Shown here one piece after another: positions 49,361 to 58,265 of a DNA stretch of 64,000 nucleotides; position 1 is the stretch's first letter; every line of letters begins with the position of its first letter. The translations under genes were made by a program, and so were the position numbers. The DNA comes from Streptomyces scabichelini (lineage in GTDB: Bacteria > Actinomycetota > Actinomycetes > Streptomycetales > Streptomycetaceae), in the NCBI RefSeq assembly GCF_011045015.1, contig NZ_JAAKZY010000001.1:1-64000 (forward strand), read 5' to 3'. The notes beneath the pieces are model-generated. The model ran no database searches and was not told where the DNA came from. It saw only the letters and a program-made list of their open reading frames with translations.

Positions 49361-50152
49361 TCACTGTTCCCAGGGCGGAGGCCCCTCGAAGGCGAGTTGG
49401 TGTACGTCGAAGAGGACCGCGGCGTCGACGCCGAGTGCGGGTCCGGCCATTTTGGCCGCCCACGTCAGGAAGGCGCGGGGTTCGAAGCCCTGCGCCCCCA
49501 GCCCTTTGGTGTACTCGGCATGGGCGTTCAGTGAGGCGATGCCCCGCTCCAGAGGCTCACCGGTGACGTCCACGCCGTGGGTGGGCCTCTCGGCACCCGC
49601 GAGACACACGCAGCGGACTCCGCCCCAGGGTTCGAGGCCCTCCTCGGCGAGCTCCGGGAAGATCCAGCGGTTGCCCGCGTCCCGCGCCGCGTCCAGCGCG
49701 GCGAGGCCCACCGCACGGTGGTCGGCCTGGTTGGTCACTCCGGCCACCATGCGCACGGTGAACGCGCCCGACACCACGACCTCGGGCCGGTGGCGGCGGA
49801 TCGCCCGCACGATGTCACGGCGCAACGCCGGGCCGTACTCGACGACGCCGTCGGGATGGTCGAGGAACTCCACCGCGTCCACACCGACTTCGCGAGCGCC
49901 GGCCCGCTCCTCGTCCTCGCGCAACGGCGCCGCCCGGTCGGGGTGCAGCCCGTCGATGCCCGCCTCGCCCCGCGTGGCGAGCAGATACGTGACCTGCTTG
50001 CCCTGGGCCGTCCACCGGGCCACGGCAGAGGCCGTCCCGTACTCGATGTCGTCGGGGTGCGCCGCCACAGCCAGGCAGCGCTCCCAGTCCTCCGTCAGCG
50101 GCGGCAGCGCGGTCCCCGCGGCGAATCCGCCCGTGTCATCGAGAGTCGTCAT
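49361..50152 (-). CDS. PIG-L family deacetylase
   Basis: This is a 263-aa zinc deacetylase of the LmbE/PIG-L family. AAHPDDIEYG (about residues 31-40) gives the zinc His and Asp-Asp pair, and NQADHRAVG gives the second zinc region (H-x-x-x-G). Family members remove N-acetyl groups from glucosamine derivatives, as MshB and Mca do in mycothiol metabolism, or from antibiotics. It is monocistronic and divergent from the LLM oxidoreductase gene. Substrate is unassigned. Confidence 0.87.
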   Translation of the reverse strand: MTTLDDTGGFAAGTALPPLTEDWERCLAVAAHPDDIEYGTASAVARWTAQGKQVTYLLATRGEAGIDGLHPDRAAPLREDEERAGAREVGVDAVEFLDHPDGVVEYGPALRRDIVRAIRRHRPEVVVSGAFTVRMVAGVTNQADHRAVGLAALDAARDAGNRWIFPELAEEGLEPWGGVRCVCLAGAERPTHGVDVTGEPLERGIASLNAHAEYTKGLGAQGFEPRAFLTWAAKMAGPALGVDAAVLFDVHQLAFEGPPPWEQ

Positions 50153-50268
50153 ATCTCACATCATGATGGCTCCGGCACGTCGACCGACAGGGGCGCGTAC
50201 GGCAGCGATGAGTTTTCGTCAGCGGCCGGGTCTGTTCTCACAACGGATCCGCGACGGACGAGGAGCAG

Positions 50269-51198
50269 ATGATGGTGCAGATCGGTGCCGCCCTTCCGAG
50301 TGCCGGTGTCGGAGCGTCGGCCGATGCCCTGGCCGGTGTTGCCCAGGCCGCCGAGCGGATGGGGCTCGGCAGTGTGTGGACGTACGAGCGACTGCTGCGG
50401 CCGACGCAGCCGATCCCGATGGGTGGTGCAGGCGGGCCGGTCATGTCGGGCCCGCCGGAGTGGGCCGACGCCTACGACCCCATCGAGACGCTGGCCTACG
50501 TGGCGGCGAAGACGGAGAGCATTCGGCTCGGCACCAGCGTGGTCGCGGCACTGCTGCACGGCCCGGTCGTGCTGGCGCGGCGGCTGGCCACCCTCGACCG
50601 GCTGAGCGGCGGCCGGCTCATGGCCGGGCTCGGCCAGGGCTGGATGGAGCAGGAGTTCACCGCGGCGGGTGTGCCGATGGCCAGGCGTGGCGCCGGGTTC
50701 GAGGAGCACCTCGAGGTCATGCGCGCGGTCTGGGGGCCCAACCCGGTGCGCCACGACGGCCGGTTCTACCGGGTCCCGGAGAGCGAGATCGGGCCGAAGC
50801 CGGTACGGCCCGGCGGCCCGAGCGTCCTCGTCGGTGCTGCCACCCCGCCGGCGGTCGACCGGGCGGCCCGGCTCGGCCTCGGCCTCTGCCTCGTCGTCTT
50901 CGACTGGGACGCCCTGCGCGGCACCGTCGCGGCGTATCGCCGCACGGCCGAGGCGGCCGGGCACGACGTCGCGTCGCTGCCGCTCGTGGTGCAGGTGAAC
51001 GGCGCCGTGACCGGTGGCGGCGCGGTCGACGAGCGGGCACCCCTCACCGGCGCGGTCGAGCAGGTCGCCGACGACCTCATCGAGCTCGACCGGCTCGGGG
51101 CGGACCACGTCTTCTGGTTGATGATCGACCAGGACGAGCAGCTCGATGTACTGGGCCGGCTCGGCGAGGCGTACGCCGAACGCTCCGGCGGCTCCTGA
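50269..51198 (+). CDS. LLM class F420-dependent oxidoreductase
   Basis: This is a 309-aa luciferase-like TIM-barrel protein. LGSVWTYERLLRP, IRLGTSVVAALLHGPVVLAR and GRLMAGLGQGWMEQEF are typical of LLM-class F420-dependent enzymes, which reduce or oxidise small organic substrates. RRGAGFEEHLEVMRAVWGP also fits. Start codon ATG 50269 or 50272, with GGAG close upstream. It is divergent from the PIG-L gene and converges on the TPP-enzyme gene. Substrate is unknown. Confidence 0.87.
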   Translation: MMVQIGAALPSAGVGASADALAGVAQAAERMGLGSVWTYERLLRPTQPIPMGGAGGPVMSGPPEWADAYDPIETLAYVAAKTESIRLGTSVVAALLHGPVVLARRLATLDRLSGGRLMAGLGQGWMEQEFTAAGVPMARRGAGFEEHLEVMRAVWGPNPVRHDGRFYRVPESEIGPKPVRPGGPSVLVGAATPPAVDRAARLGLGLCLVVFDWDALRGTVAAYRRTAEAAGHDVASLPLVVQVNGAVTGGGAVDERAPLTGAVEQVADDLIELDRLGADHVFWLMIDQDEQLDVLGRLGEAYAERSGGS

Positions 51199-51253
51199 CC
51201 CGCACGGCGACTCCTGACGGTCACTCTCGCCCGCGGCCACTCAACCCCACAGG

Positions 51254-52891
51254 TCAGTGGCCGTGGAACGCCTCCTCCAGCCACCAGGCCCCGTGATCGC
51301 GTACCACCTTGGCGTCGATGAGCAGGGGCGCGGATCGTGGCCCGGCGACCCAGTCCTCGACGGCCTTCAGGTCAGTGCGCGTGCGCACGGTCACTGCTTC
51401 GAAGCCATATCCCCGGGCCACGGCGGCGATGTCCGTCGGCGGGAACTCGACCGTGTCGAGCGGGTGTCCGTCGGGCCCGAAGTGGTGCACCTCCGCTCCG
51501 TAGGCGTCGTCGTTGTACACGACGACCACCATCGGCAGCCCGAGCCGGCGCACCGTGTCGAGTTCGGCGGCGCCCATCAGCGCCCCGCCGTCCCCGAGCG
51601 CGGCCACGGGAAGCCGGTCCGGCTGTGCCAGCGCCGCACCGATCGTGGTCGCAAGGCCCAGACCGATCGACTGGAACGCCTGGGTGAAGCAGAAGCCGTC
51701 CTGGTCCGGCACCAACAGGTACATGCTCGGGTAGCCCATGAAGTTGCCCGAGTCCACGCCGATCACCCGCTCACCGGGAAGGATGTCGTCCAGGGCGATG
51801 CTCAGCGTTCGCGGGTCGATCCGCTCGCGGCTGCTCGTGTCCTCGTACGGCACATCCCGCCGGCGCACGCGCTCGGCGATGGCCGTGGCGATGTCGGCGC
51901 TCCGGTAACCCTGCCGTGGCCCGCCGCCGGTCTCGAGCAGGCGCCGCGCCGTGAGTTCCACATCTCCGGTGACGCCGAGATGCACCTCCCGGTGCGTGCC
52001 GAGCGCCGACGCGTCGTCGTCGACCTGTACGACGGTCGCCTCCGGACCGATGAGCCGGCCGTGCCGCATCGTCCACATGTTCAGCGCGCAGCCCCAGCCC
52101 ACGATGACGTCCGCCGCTTGAATGAGCTCGGCTGCCAGGGGCGACGAGAAGCCTCCGGACACGTCGAGGGACCACGGGTTGCCGTGGAACAGTCCGCGGG
52201 CGACGGCCGATGTGGCCAGCAGTGCACCGTGGCGCTCGGCGAGTGCCGTGAGGGCGTCCCGGCCACCACGTGTGCGTGATCCGCGGCCGGCCACGAAGAC
52301 CGGTCGTCGAGCCCGCTCGAGCACCTCCGCCAACGCCGTCACGTCGGACGCGGCCGGCTCAACGGCCCGTCGTGCAGGCGGCGGCGCCGGGATCGGCGCG
52401 CCGTCGGGCATGTCCAGAGTCTGCACCTCCAACGGGAGGTTGAGCAGCACGGTGCGCCGTTCGTGCAGGGCTCGCCGCATCGCCTCGCAGGCCTGCTCTA
52501 CGGCGTCCTCCGCCGACGTCACCCGCGCCGTGGCCGCGCCCACCGCGCGGGCCAGTGCCTCCTGGTCGACGTGGAAGTTGGACGTCGGCCGGGTCACCTC
52601 GGCCGCCAGTACGAGGAGCGGGGTACGGCTCTTGGCCGCCTCGGCGACACCGGTGACGGCGTTCGTCAGGCCAGGTCCCTGATGCACGCTCAGCGCAGCC
52701 ACCGTGCCGCTCATCCGCGCGTAGGCGTCGGCCATGGTCGCGGCGCCGCCCTCGTGGCGTGCGGCGACGAACCGCGAGCCCGCCGCGACCATCGCGTTGG
52801 TCAGATGGAAGTTGCCCGAACCCACCACGCCGAACACATGGCTGATCCCGGACGCGGACAACGCCCGGCCGACGGCTTCCGCGACCTTCAT
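51254..52891 (-). CDS. Thiamine pyrophosphate-binding protein (acetolactate synthase-like)
   Basis: This is a 545-aa TPP enzyme with three domains. The N-terminal PYR domain has FGVVGSGNFHLTNAMV and the catalytic Glu in RHEGGAATMADAYAR. The middle domain is DHS-like. The C-terminal PP domain has the GDGGALMGAAELDTVRRLG...YNDDAYG metal/TPP motif. It resembles acetolactate synthase large subunits, but no small subunit is nearby. It overlaps the cyclase-family gene by 4 bp (ATGA), so they work together. It probably decarboxylates or joins 2-oxo acids. Confidence 0.87.
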   Translation of the reverse strand: MKVAEAVGRALSASGISHVFGVVGSGNFHLTNAMVAAGSRFVAARHEGGAATMADAYARMSGTVAALSVHQGPGLTNAVTGVAEAAKSRTPLLVLAAEVTRPTSNFHVDQEALARAVGAATARVTSAEDAVEQACEAMRRALHERRTVLLNLPLEVQTLDMPDGAPIPAPPPARRAVEPAASDVTALAEVLERARRPVFVAGRGSRTRGGRDALTALAERHGALLATSAVARGLFHGNPWSLDVSGGFSSPLAAELIQAADVIVGWGCALNMWTMRHGRLIGPEATVVQVDDDASALGTHREVHLGVTGDVELTARRLLETGGGPRQGYRSADIATAIAERVRRRDVPYEDTSSRERIDPRTLSIALDDILPGERVIGVDSGNFMGYPSMYLLVPDQDGFCFTQAFQSIGLGLATTIGAALAQPDRLPVAALGDGGALMGAAELDTVRRLGLPMVVVVYNDDAYGAEVHHFGPDGHPLDTVEFPPTDIAAVARGYGFEAVTVRTRTDLKAVEDWVAGPRSAPLLIDAKVVRDHGAWWLEEAFHGH

Positions 52892-53673
52892 CGCCGCTCC
52901 ACCAGCGCGAGCACCCGCGCGGGAGCCCCGGACCCCGTGACGATGGGCAGCGGTCCCGCGATGACGACGGCGCCGGTCGCCGGCAGCACCGCCAGGTTCT
53001 GCAACTGGGTCAGCCCGTACTTGTCGCTGCCCATGAGGTAGGAGTGGCACGGGAAGGCCGGGTCGAACCCGTGCGCACGGCCGGCGTCGGTGCCCACCGT
53101 CTCGACACCGAGCCCGATCACCGGCGACTCCTGCGCCACCCAACGGGCGCAGTCCGGCGAAAGACCGGGGGTGTGCGGGCCGTTCTCGTCCGCGTTGAGG
53201 AACGTCTCCTGCGAGTGCGAGCGGACGTCCCAGCCTGTGCGCAGGAGCAGCCAGCCGCCCTCCGGCAGCGGCCCGTTCACGGCTTCCCACGCCTTCACGT
53301 GCTCGACCTCGACGAGGAAGTCCGGATCGTGCTTCGCCTCGGCGCTGAAGTCCAGCACGACCGCCGGTGCGATCAGCCGACGCGACGGCACCGAGGCCAC
53401 GTCGGCGAGGTCCTTCCCGGTGACCCAGTGGTTGGGAGCGTCGAAGTGGGTGCCGGTGTGCTCACCACTGCGGAAGTTGTTCCAGTACCAGGCCGGCCCC
53501 CGGTCGTCGTACCTGCTGATCTCCTCCAGTGCGAAGGTGGCGGTCTGGCCGAACTCGGGCGGCAGCTGGATCACCGGTGTCGACGACGACAACGGCGACG
53601 TGAGGTCGACGACTTCTATCGACCCGCTGCGCAACCCGGACACCAGTGCGGTGAGAACGGACGGCTCGGACAT
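52888..53673 (-). CDS. Cyclase family protein (kynurenine formamidase-like)
   Basis: This is a 261-aa metal-dependent hydrolase. VDLTSPLSSSTPVIQLPPEF is the usual start, GEHTGTHFDAPNHW is the zinc/manganese motif HxGTHxDxPxH, and SPVIGLGVETVGTDAG is the later signature. Kynurenine formamidases and other N-formyl or lactone hydrolases belong here. GGGAGG precedes ATG 53673. It is coupled to the TPP-enzyme gene, so the two likely act in sequence on one substrate, which I cannot identify. Confidence 0.88.
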   Translation of the reverse strand: MSEPSVLTALVSGLRSGSIEVVDLTSPLSSSTPVIQLPPEFGQTATFALEEISRYDDRGPAWYWNNFRSGEHTGTHFDAPNHWVTGKDLADVASVPSRRLIAPAVVLDFSAEAKHDPDFLVEVEHVKAWEAVNGPLPEGGWLLLRTGWDVRSHSQETFLNADENGPHTPGLSPDCARWVAQESPVIGLGVETVGTDAGRAHGFDPAFPCHSYLMGSDKYGLTQLQNLAVLPATGAVVIAGPLPIVTGSGAPARVLALVERR

Positions 53674-53770
53674 GGATGCCTCCCGGGAGGGTGCTGGGAC
53701 TGACAGCACTGACAGCATCGCAGTCCGATACGGCGGCCGCTCCGGGTCGCGCAGCTTGGCCTCTCGTCCG

Positions 53771-55078
53771 CTAGCCCGCGGAGGCAGGTGTGGGTGCCGG
53801 GGCGGTCGGGGCGGTGACCGGGGAGTGGTTGAGGTCGTAGGCGCTCTCGGCGTGCAGGTGGGTGTCGACGCCTTCCTGTTCGACCTCGGGGCGGACCCGC
53901 AGGCCCATCGTCTTGTCCAGGGCCTGGGCGATGAGCCAGGTCACGCCGAAGGAGTACAGCATGACGGCGAAGGCACCGACGGCCTGCTTGCCGAGGAGAC
54001 CGAGACCGCCGCCGTAGAGGAGGCCGTCGACGCCGTTGGGGGCGTCCGCCGTGGCGAGGATGCCGACCAGCAGCGTTCCGGTGAGGCCGCCGACGAGGTG
54101 GATGCCGACCACGTCCAGGGAGTCGTCGTAGCCGAACTTGTACTTCAGGCCGACGGCGAGGGCGCAGACCGCGCCGCCGATGGCGCCGAGGGCGAGGGCG
54201 CCGACCGGGGAGACCGCGCCGCAGGACGGGGTGATGGCGACCAGACCGGCGATGGCTCCGGACGCGGCGCCGAGGCTCGTGGGGTGACCGTCGCGGAGCT
54301 TCTCGACGAGGAGCCAGCCGAGCATCGCGGAGCACGTCGCTGTGAAGGTGTTGAGGACGACGACGGACGCGGCGTTGGAGGAGGTGAGCGCGGAGCCGCC
54401 GTTGAAGCCGAACCAGCCGAACCACAGCAGGCCCGCGCCGAGCATCACCAAGGGCAGGTTGTGGGGCCGTTCCCCGTTCTTCGCGTTCTTCTGCCAGCCG
54501 ATGCGTCTGCCCAGGACGATGATCATCGCCAGGGCTGCCGCACCGGAGTTGATGTGGACGGCGGTGCCGCCCGCGAAGTCGATGGCGCCGAGCTTGTTGA
54601 CGATCCAGCCGCCGACGACGTCCTCGCCGTCGAAGGCGAACACCCAGTGGGCGACCGGCAGATACACCAGCGTCACCCAGATTCCGGTGAAGGCCAGCCA
54701 CGCCCCGAACTTGATGCGGTCCGAGATCGCACCGCAGATCAGGGCGGCGGTGAGCGCCGCGAAGAGGGCCTGGAAGGCGGCGAAGACGGAAAGCGGGATG
54801 GTGGCCTTCGGGTCGTCCTTGATGACGTCGCTCAGGCCGAAGTACTCGGTGACGTCACCCAGTACTCCGGCGCCGCCGAGTGAGTCGCCGAACGAGGCCG
54901 AGTAGCCGTAGACGACCCAGATGCAGCCGACCAGGGCGACGGCTCCGAAGGTCATCATGATCATGTTCAGGACGCTCTTGGCGGCGACCATGCCGCCGTA
55001 GAAGAGGGCGAGCCCCGGCACCATCAGGCAGACGAGTGCCGTGCTCGCGAGCATCCAGGCGGTACTTCCGGTATCCAT
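53771..55078 (-). CDS. amt: Ammonium transporter (Amt family)
   Basis: This is a 435-aa channel/transporter with about 11 membrane helices. AFQALFAALTAALICGAISD, NSGAAALAMIIVLG, GWFGFNGGS and VHINSG are Amt signatures, and the pore His pair (HINSG and GIHLVGG) is present. It conducts ammonium or methylammonium. ATG 55078 has GGAG 9 nt upstream. It lies 102 bp after the XRE gene on the same strand in a glutamine/glutamate metabolism cluster. There is no glnK next to it, unlike the main Streptomyces amtB-glnK-glnD operon. The C-terminal tail is Pro/Ala-rich. Confidence 0.92.
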   Translation of the reverse strand: MDTGSTAWMLASTALVCLMVPGLALFYGGMVAAKSVLNMIMMTFGAVALVGCIWVVYGYSASFGDSLGGAGVLGDVTEYFGLSDVIKDDPKATIPLSVFAAFQALFAALTAALICGAISDRIKFGAWLAFTGIWVTLVYLPVAHWVFAFDGEDVVGGWIVNKLGAIDFAGGTAVHINSGAAALAMIIVLGRRIGWQKNAKNGERPHNLPLVMLGAGLLWFGWFGFNGGSALTSSNAASVVVLNTFTATCSAMLGWLLVEKLRDGHPTSLGAASGAIAGLVAITPSCGAVSPVGALALGAIGGAVCALAVGLKYKFGYDDSLDVVGIHLVGGLTGTLLVGILATADAPNGVDGLLYGGGLGLLGKQAVGAFAVMLYSFGVTWLIAQALDKTMGLRVRPEVEQEGVDTHLHAESAYDLNHSPVTAPTAPAPTPASAG

Positions 55079-55109
55079 GCGCACGCTCCGCGAAGTGGTC
55101 CAGCAGAAG

Positions 55110-55122
55110 GAAACGACGTTTC
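55110..55122. promoter_or_regulatory. GAAAC-GAC-GTTTC palindrome upstream of amt
   Basis: This is a perfect 13-bp inverted repeat 32-44 bp before the amt start. On the minus strand, TCTAC lies 6 nt before one GAAAC half, a weak match to the GlnR box form GTNAC-n6-GAAAC. It could be a site for GlnR or the XRE regulator. Confidence 0.4.
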
Positions 55123-55180
55123 ACCGCAGTAGACCGGAGGGGCGTTACGCGCCTGCTCCACGGCGAATTAAGGGCGGGTT

Positions 55181-55822
55181 TCAGTGCTGCGGGCTGTCTC
55201 CGAAGGCCGTAACCGTCAGGAATCGGATGGGCAACTCGACCAGCTTCTCTGGACCGTGCGGAGCCTCGCCGTCGAACTGCAGGGCGTCACCGGGGCGAAG
55301 GGTGTAGCTGGACTTGCCGTGGCCGTACACCATGACGCCCTCCAGCATGTAGAGGAGTTCGGTACCGGCGTGCTGGAAGAGCGGGAAGACCTCGCTGGAC
55401 TCGGTCAGGGTGACCAGCAGCGCGTCCATCCGCTTGTGGGCGCCGCGCAGCGAGCCGAGCTGCGCGTACTCGTGGCCGACGCGCGTGCCGCGCCGGACGA
55501 TGCGGGCGCCGTGCCCGGCGGGGACGAAGACCGCCTCACGCTCGTCGTCCATACCGCGGAACAGGGCGGTGACCGGGACCCCGAGGCCGCGCGCGAGGCG
55601 CGAGAGGGTGGTGAGGCTGCACGCCGTCTGAGCGTTCTCGATCTTGGAGAGCATGGCCTTGGAGATACCGACCCGCTGCGCCATCTCGCCGACGGAGACC
55701 CCGGCCGCCTGCCGGTACTCGCGGGCCCTGACCGCGATGATGCGCTCCAGCGCCTTGTCGTCGAGGTCGTCGGCGGCCTGGTCCTCGTCGTCGTGGTCGT
55801 CGTGGTGGTCGTGCTCGGTCAC
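55181..55822 (-). CDS. XRE family regulator with C-terminal cupin domain
   Basis: This is a 213-aa regulator. The helix-turn-helix is at about residues 28-88 (REYRQAAGVSVGEMAQRVGI, SKAMLSKIENAQTA). The cupin sensor is at about 140-210 (HAGTELLYMLEGVMVYGHG, LRPGDALQFDGEAPHGPE). The first 22 residues are almost all His and Asp (HDHHDDHDDED) and could bind metal. It lies between the FAD oxidase and amt genes, 9 bp after the oxidase stop, so it is probably the local regulator of the operon. Confidence 0.9.
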   Translation of the reverse strand: MTEHDHHDDHDDEDQAADDLDDKALERIIAVRAREYRQAAGVSVGEMAQRVGISKAMLSKIENAQTACSLTTLSRLARGLGVPVTALFRGMDDEREAVFVPAGHGARIVRRGTRVGHEYAQLGSLRGAHKRMDALLVTLTESSEVFPLFQHAGTELLYMLEGVMVYGHGKSSYTLRPGDALQFDGEAPHGPEKLVELPIRFLTVTAFGDSPQH

Positions 55823-55831
55823 CGGCGCATC

Positions 55832-56923
55832 CTAGCCCGCCCGGTCCAGGCGGAAGCGGGGGTGAGGCTCGGCACGGCCCATGGCCAGGTCGGCGGCCAT
55901 CGCCCCGATCAGCGGGGCGAACTTGGCGCCGTGCCCGGAGCACGGGGACACGATCACGAGGGGGCCGTGACGGTCGAGGACGAAGTCATCGTCGGGGGTC
56001 GTCGTGTAGAGACAGGTGGCTTCGGCGACCGGGTCCGGGTGGAGTCCCGGGAGTCGATCGCGCACGAATGCGCTGATTCTCGTACGCGACGAGGGGTCGA
56101 CGGCTCCGCTCCGGGTGCGGGCCGTGCTCGGAGTGCCGCGGTCGTGCTCGGCGACCTTGACGGCGGGCAGCGGGCCACCGTCACTGCCGGACGGCAGGCC
56201 GAAGACCTGCATGTCCGCGTCCTTGGAGACCAGGACCGGCCACGCGACGGACGGGTCCCGCTGCCGGAAGTGGAAGACCTGCTGCTGGGTCACGCTCAAC
56301 GGCGGAAGGGGGACGGGCAGTTCGAGACCGGGCAGCCAGGGACCGGCCGCGATCACCACCGTGTCCGCGACGACCTCACGCCCGTCGTCGGTGCGCAGCA
56401 GCGCCTTGCCGTCGCCGAGGACGTCGATTCCCTCGACGCGTACGCCGATGACGGCATCCGCGCCGTGTTCGATCGCCCTCCGCACACAGGCCACGACCGC
56501 CTGGTCGGCGTCGATCACGCCCCCGTCCGGGTGGTACAGCACCGGACCCGGGAAGCGGATGTACGGCCAGCGCTCGGCGGCGGCCTCCGCGCCGAGGAGT
56601 TCGCATGGCACCCCGGCCGCGCCCAGCACGGCCGCCAGCCCCTCCGGGTCCCGCCCCTCCCCCAGGTCGAGGCCACCGGCCGTGCGCAGCAAGGGAGTTG
56701 ACGCATCGTCCTCCAGTTCCTGCCACTGGTCGTGCGCCTGCCCGGTCAGTCGTACGTAGAGGGGGTCGGCGTACGCCCGGCGGAAGATCCGTGAGCTGCC
56801 GTGCGAACTGCCGTGCCGGTGGGCGATGTCGTACGCCTCGATCAGCGTGACCTCGTGGCCCCGCCGGGCGAGTTGCCAGGCGGTGGCCGCGCCCATGAGG
56901 CCGGCGCCGACGACGGCGATCAC
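55832..56923 (-). CDS. solA: Monomeric sarcosine oxidase/N-methyl-L-tryptophan oxidase-like FAD enzyme
   Basis: This is a 363-aa flavoprotein of the MSOX/SolA family, which oxidatively demethylates secondary amines to release formaldehyde and H2O2. The FAD loop VVGAGLMGAATAWQLA is at residues 4-19. GSSHGSSRIFR matches the flavin-binding arginine region, AVKVAEH holds the oxygen-activating Lys, ATCLYTTTPDDDF holds the Cys that links covalently to FAD, and SPCSGHGAKF closes. The start overlaps the glxD stop by 4 bp. Context (GlxBCD, GlnT/GmaS) suggests N-methylglutamate or a similar amine as substrate. Confidence 0.87.
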   Translation of the reverse strand: MIAVVGAGLMGAATAWQLARRGHEVTLIEAYDIAHRHGSSHGSSRIFRRAYADPLYVRLTGQAHDQWQELEDDASTPLLRTAGGLDLGEGRDPEGLAAVLGAAGVPCELLGAEAAAERWPYIRFPGPVLYHPDGGVIDADQAVVACVRRAIEHGADAVIGVRVEGIDVLGDGKALLRTDDGREVVADTVVIAAGPWLPGLELPVPLPPLSVTQQQVFHFRQRDPSVAWPVLVSKDADMQVFGLPSGSDGGPLPAVKVAEHDRGTPSTARTRSGAVDPSSRTRISAFVRDRLPGLHPDPVAEATCLYTTTPDDDFVLDRHGPLVIVSPCSGHGAKFAPLIGAMAADLAMGRAEPHPRFRLDRAG

Positions 56924-58251
56924 AGGCCCGCTCCCGGACCCGCTCCGGGGATCCAGTGGGTGCCGGCCAGCGGAACGCGGGCCATGGCGGCCGACTCGAT
57001 GGTGAGGGCGACCAGGTCCTCGGGTTCGAGGTGGTGGAGGTGGGCCTTGCCGCAGGCGCGGGCGAGGGTCTGGGCCTCCATGGTCATCACCCGGAGGAAG
57101 TTGGCAAGGCGGCGGCCGCCCTCCGCCGGGTCGAGGCGGGCGGACAGCGCCTCGTCCTGGGTGGAGATGCCGGCCGGGTCGCGGCCGTCCTGGTAGTCGT
57201 CGAAGTACCCGGCGGCGGAGCCGAGTTCGCGGTACTCGGTGTCGTACTTGGGGTGGTTGTCGCCGAGTGCGATCAGCGCGGCCGTGCCGATGGCGACCGC
57301 GTCCGCGCCGAGGGCGAGCGCCTTGGCCATGTCGGCGCCCGACCGGATGCCGCCGGAGACGATCAGCTGCACCTCGCGGTGGACGCCCAACTCCTGGAGC
57401 GCCTGCACCGCTTGGGGCAGCGCGGCCAGGGTGGGGATGCCGACGTGCTCGATGAACACGTCCTGCGTGGCCGCCGTGCCGCCCTGCATACCGTCGACGA
57501 CCACGACGTCGGCGCCCGCGTGGACGGCGAGTTTGACGTCGTAGTACGTGCGGGTGGCGCCGACCTTCACATAGACCGGCTTCTCCCAGTCGGTGATCTC
57601 ACGCAGTTCGAGGATCTTGATGGCGAGGTCGTCGGGGCCGGTCCAGTCGGGGTGGCGGCAGGCGCTGCGCTGGTCGATGCCGACGGGCAGGGTGCGCATC
57701 CCGGCGACCCGCTCGGTGACCTTCTGGCCGAGCAGCATGCCTCCGCCGCCGGGTTTGGCGCCCTGGCCGAGGACGACCTCGATGGCGTCGGCGGCGCGCA
57801 GGTCGTCCGGGTTCATGCCGTAGCGGGACGGCAGGTACTGGTAGACGAGGTGCTTGGAGTGGCCGCGTTCCTCGGGGGTCATGCCGCCGTCGCCCGTGGT
57901 CGTCGACGTACCGGCCTCGGAGGCTCCCCGGCCGAGGGCCTCTTTGGCCTGGGCGGACAGCGCGCCGAAGCTCATGCCCGCGATGGTGACGGGGGTGGCC
58001 AGGTGCAGCGGGTGCTTGGCATGGCGGGTGCCCAGCACCACGTCCGTGTCACAGCGCTCGCGGTAACCCTCCAGCGGATAGCGGGACATGGAGGCGCCGA
58101 GCAGCAACAGGTCGTCGAAGTGCGGGAGTTCGCGCTTGGCGCCCCAGCCGCGGATGTCGTAGATGCCGGTCTCGGCGGCGCGCTGGATGGCGTGGATGGT
58201 GGCACGGTCGAAGGTCGCCGACTCGCGCAGGCCGTGGGATGCGTGATCCAT
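56920..58251 (-). CDS. glxD: FMN-binding glutamate synthase family protein (GlxD/MgsC-like)
   Basis: This is a 443-aa FMN TIM-barrel protein equivalent to the central/FMN domain of glutamate synthase. IAGMSFGALSAQAKEALGRG, GEGG-like TTTGDGGM, GAKPGGGGMLLGQKVT, KVGATRTYY and IVSGGIRSGADMAKALALGA fit the FMN/2-oxoglutarate site. The usual tight Cys cluster for 3Fe-4S is reduced. In N-methylglutamate synthase this is subunit C. It starts at ATG 58251, 14 bp after glxC, and overlaps the oxidase start by 4 bp. Confidence 0.9.
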   Translation of the reverse strand: MDHASHGLRESATFDRATIHAIQRAAETGIYDIRGWGAKRELPHFDDLLLLGASMSRYPLEGYRERCDTDVVLGTRHAKHPLHLATPVTIAGMSFGALSAQAKEALGRGASEAGTSTTTGDGGMTPEERGHSKHLVYQYLPSRYGMNPDDLRAADAIEVVLGQGAKPGGGGMLLGQKVTERVAGMRTLPVGIDQRSACRHPDWTGPDDLAIKILELREITDWEKPVYVKVGATRTYYDVKLAVHAGADVVVVDGMQGGTAATQDVFIEHVGIPTLAALPQAVQALQELGVHREVQLIVSGGIRSGADMAKALALGADAVAIGTAALIALGDNHPKYDTEYRELGSAAGYFDDYQDGRDPAGISTQDEALSARLDPAEGGRRLANFLRVMTMEAQTLARACGKAHLHHLEPEDLVALTIESAAMARVPLAGTHWIPGAGPGAGL

Positions 58252-58265
58252 GTCTGCTGACTCCC

